In this document: positions 62,428 to 64,000 of the stretch, piece after piece | How the letters are laid out: each line of letters opens with the position of its first letter | How positions within the stretch are numbered: position 1 is the stretch's first letter | NCBI GenBank assembly: GCA_914767715.1 | Contig: OU612075.1 | Location: 7,130,001-7,194,000, forward strand | DNA from: Membranipora membranacea | Lineage: Eukaryota > Bryozoa > Gymnolaemata > Cheilostomatida > Membraniporidae | Direction: 5' to 3' | DNA length: 64,000 nt | Made by a program: the position numbers and the translations under genes | The notes under the pieces: model-generated | What the model was told of the DNA's origin: nothing | Database searches by the model: none | The model's input: only the letters and a program-made list of their open reading frames with translations

Positions 62428-62495
62428 AACTGGGGCCTTCGAGATAGGCCACAAATCCTTCAACTGGGGCCTTCGAGATAGGCCACAAATCCTTC
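62428..62495. repeat. 34-bp exact tandem duplication
   Basis: The unit starting aactggggccttcgagatag occurs at 62428 and, unchanged, at 62462. Absence of differences indicates a recent event or, less likely, an assembly artefact. Confidence 0.95.
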
Positions 62496-63899
62496 GTTTG
62501 AATTATGATTATGAATAGGTATTGAATAACAATGGGGATTTCAAAAATTAGGCAGAAGTTCAAACATAGGAAGGAGTAGATAACCATGTTTTATGAAAAC
62601 AGCAAGAGAGTAGAAAGATAAATAGCAAATATACTTTTGAAAGAGTAGATCTGGCAGCCCAGAGGATATCAGAGAGGTCATGTGGTCATAGGTCATGTGA
62701 GGTCATGTGTAAGGTGTGGGTTAGCGTCGGAATCGGCAAACTCCCAAAGAATGCTGACCTCGGATCGGGATGGTTAATTGAATAACAGGAATGATACATT
62801 TGGAATTGACAGTGACTTGACAGAAGGACGGCAACAGTATCCTTAATGCAGCTGTTAATGCAAAGACAGGATTCGTTGCATATCTGAACACAGGTTAACA
62901 GAATTTGCTTGTCAGCTGAGTCATAGATGCTGTCAACCCAGTGCTATGAATGAACAATCTAGTCAAAAATAATATCTTATTCATTATGTGGATTTGACTT
63001 TAGAAGCATACATTCTGGGTAATGTCTCGATCAACCGTAACTTCCTGATTTATTTTTTGTATTAGGGTGAGTCATTGGCATCAGTGTGACACTCCTTGGT
63101 GACACTGTTATCCGATCCCATAAATTGCAGACATCATTTGCATGTCTATACACTAGGTTTCACAGATTGGGATCGTTTTTGCTCTCTATTCATGGAGAAC
63201 TTCCTGATTGTCTATTATCCTAATGATTTGTCTTAGTGCATGTATTTGAAAAAAATAAATTATTCAGTCGAGCATGACATCATTGCTGAGGTATTTTCAT
63301 AACCAGAATTGTTTCAGAGCTGTACAAACAAGCTACATGAGCTAGGGGTAAGTGACCTGTATTAGTTGCTCTCAGCGCACTAGATTTTTTATAGTGAAAT
63401 GATTATGGCTGCTTGATGAAAGAAGGTTGAAAGTGGTGTAATTCACTAGCTAATCAGTACTCAATCTGTATTTTTTAGTGACATGAAAAACTGCTTCAAA
63501 AGTTGCCTTTGAACATGGAACATGGTTTTTTAGAGACCACAGATTTTTTCTAATTTTATAGTAGCAGTGGGGTGTGATATGATATGATCATAGGAGTTGG
63601 CCATAGACTATAGATAATTATTAAGTCTATGGAGTTGACCGATTTTTGAGCACTGCACAATTCTTGCCATTAGGAGGAAGGAATTTCCAAGAGTATAATA
63701 TGTTGAGCGGCCACCCTATAAAGCTATTTTAAGAACCGATTCACTAGGTTTTGTGGCAATTTTGATTGAAATGTTATAGATATAGAGTATTGATATTAGG
63801 CTAGTGTTCTATCATACGAGAACCTGAGTCAAGCCCTACAAACATCTGGAATTTGAACTTTTAGGTGTTAGGATGGATTAAAATCTGTTTTTTTTGTAG

Positions 63900-64000
63900 G
63901 AACATGGCTAGCAATCAAGCTTCGTTTAGATGGACATTAATTGTCTTACATCTGCTGGTCTTGTGTCTGACAATGATGGTGAATGGGCGGCAGAGGCTTT
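63900..64000 (+). CDS. First coding exon of a secreted or membrane protein (partial gene)
   Basis: A T-rich tract and tag acceptor end at 63899, and an ATG follows at 63904. The frame is open to the window edge. It reads MASNQASFRWTLIVLHLL and continues VLCLTMMVNGRQR: a basic residue, a long hydrophobic core and a plausible cleavage site after VNG. This is a good signal peptide or signal anchor. The acceptor implies a non-coding first exon upstream. The rest lies beyond the right edge, so the product cannot be named. The arrangement mirrors the exon at 742-844 on the other strand. Confidence 0.6.

Larger units (their letters stand above)
60085..63899. other. ANKLE2 3' UTR and intergenic DNA
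   Basis: No exon was recognised. The ANKLE2 3' UTR begins here; an AATAAA at 61468-61473 is a possible but distant poly(A) signal. It also holds family B copy 5 (62042-62154) and a 34-bp tandem duplication at 62428-62495. The right end is presumed 5' intron of the gene that starts at 63900. Confidence 0.4.

Overview
This is eukaryotic nuclear DNA from an invertebrate animal. The evidence is split genes with GT-AG introns of about 0.1-2.5 kb, AT-rich non-coding DNA with microsatellites, and many short SINE- and MITE-like repeats. No operons, ribosome-binding sites or prokaryotic features are present. Three of the four complete or near-complete genes are recognisable animal genes: the neuronal homeobox gene Phox2, a voltage-sensing phosphatase (VSP/TPTE family) and ANKLE2. 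VSP and Phox2 together fit a bilaterian. An invertebrate deuterostome such as an echinoderm or hemichordate is my guess, but the sequence alone does not fix the phylum.

Layout, left to right. At 742-844 (- strand) lies the first coding exon of a secreted or membrane protein that runs off the left edge. From 845 to 8195 there is no gene I can support, only SINE-like copies, a short LINE-tail fragment and tandem duplications. Gene A occupies 8196-20317 (+ strand). It has eleven coding exons that join in frame to a 1421-residue protein I do not recognise, acidic at the N-terminus and Pro/His-rich at the C-terminus, with one helix resembling a PKA-anchoring (AKAP) motif. From 22085 to about 24300 (- strand) there is a frameshifted, 5'-truncated LINE reverse transcriptase. 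Phox2 lies at 26274-30964 (- strand, six coding exons, 302 aa). VSP lies at 34917-45450 (- strand, twelve coding exons, 634 aa), with a complete voltage sensor, PTEN-like phosphatase and C2 domain. ANKLE2 lies at 49033-60084 (+ strand, fourteen exons, 769 codons before the stop), divergent from VSP; its N-terminal exon or exons are missing or unrecognised. From 60085 to 63899 no gene is seen. At 63900-64000 (+ strand) a second signal-peptide first exon starts and runs off the right edge.

The genes do not form one pathway. Phox2 is a DNA-binding regulator, VSP couples membrane voltage to phosphoinositide dephosphorylation, and ANKLE2 acts at the nuclear envelope. All exon joins were worked out by hand from splice sites and codon phase; every chain closes to a whole number of codons.

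The most unusual aspect is fine-scale rearrangement. There are two exon-containing tandem duplications in ANKLE2 and one in gene A, an approximately 190-bp-arm inverted repeat beside an ANKLE2 splice acceptor, an almost perfect 80-bp loopless palindrome in a VSP intron, a SINE abutting the first coding exon of VSP, and several families of small foldback elements with recurring copies. I found no evidence for an entirely new biological system.
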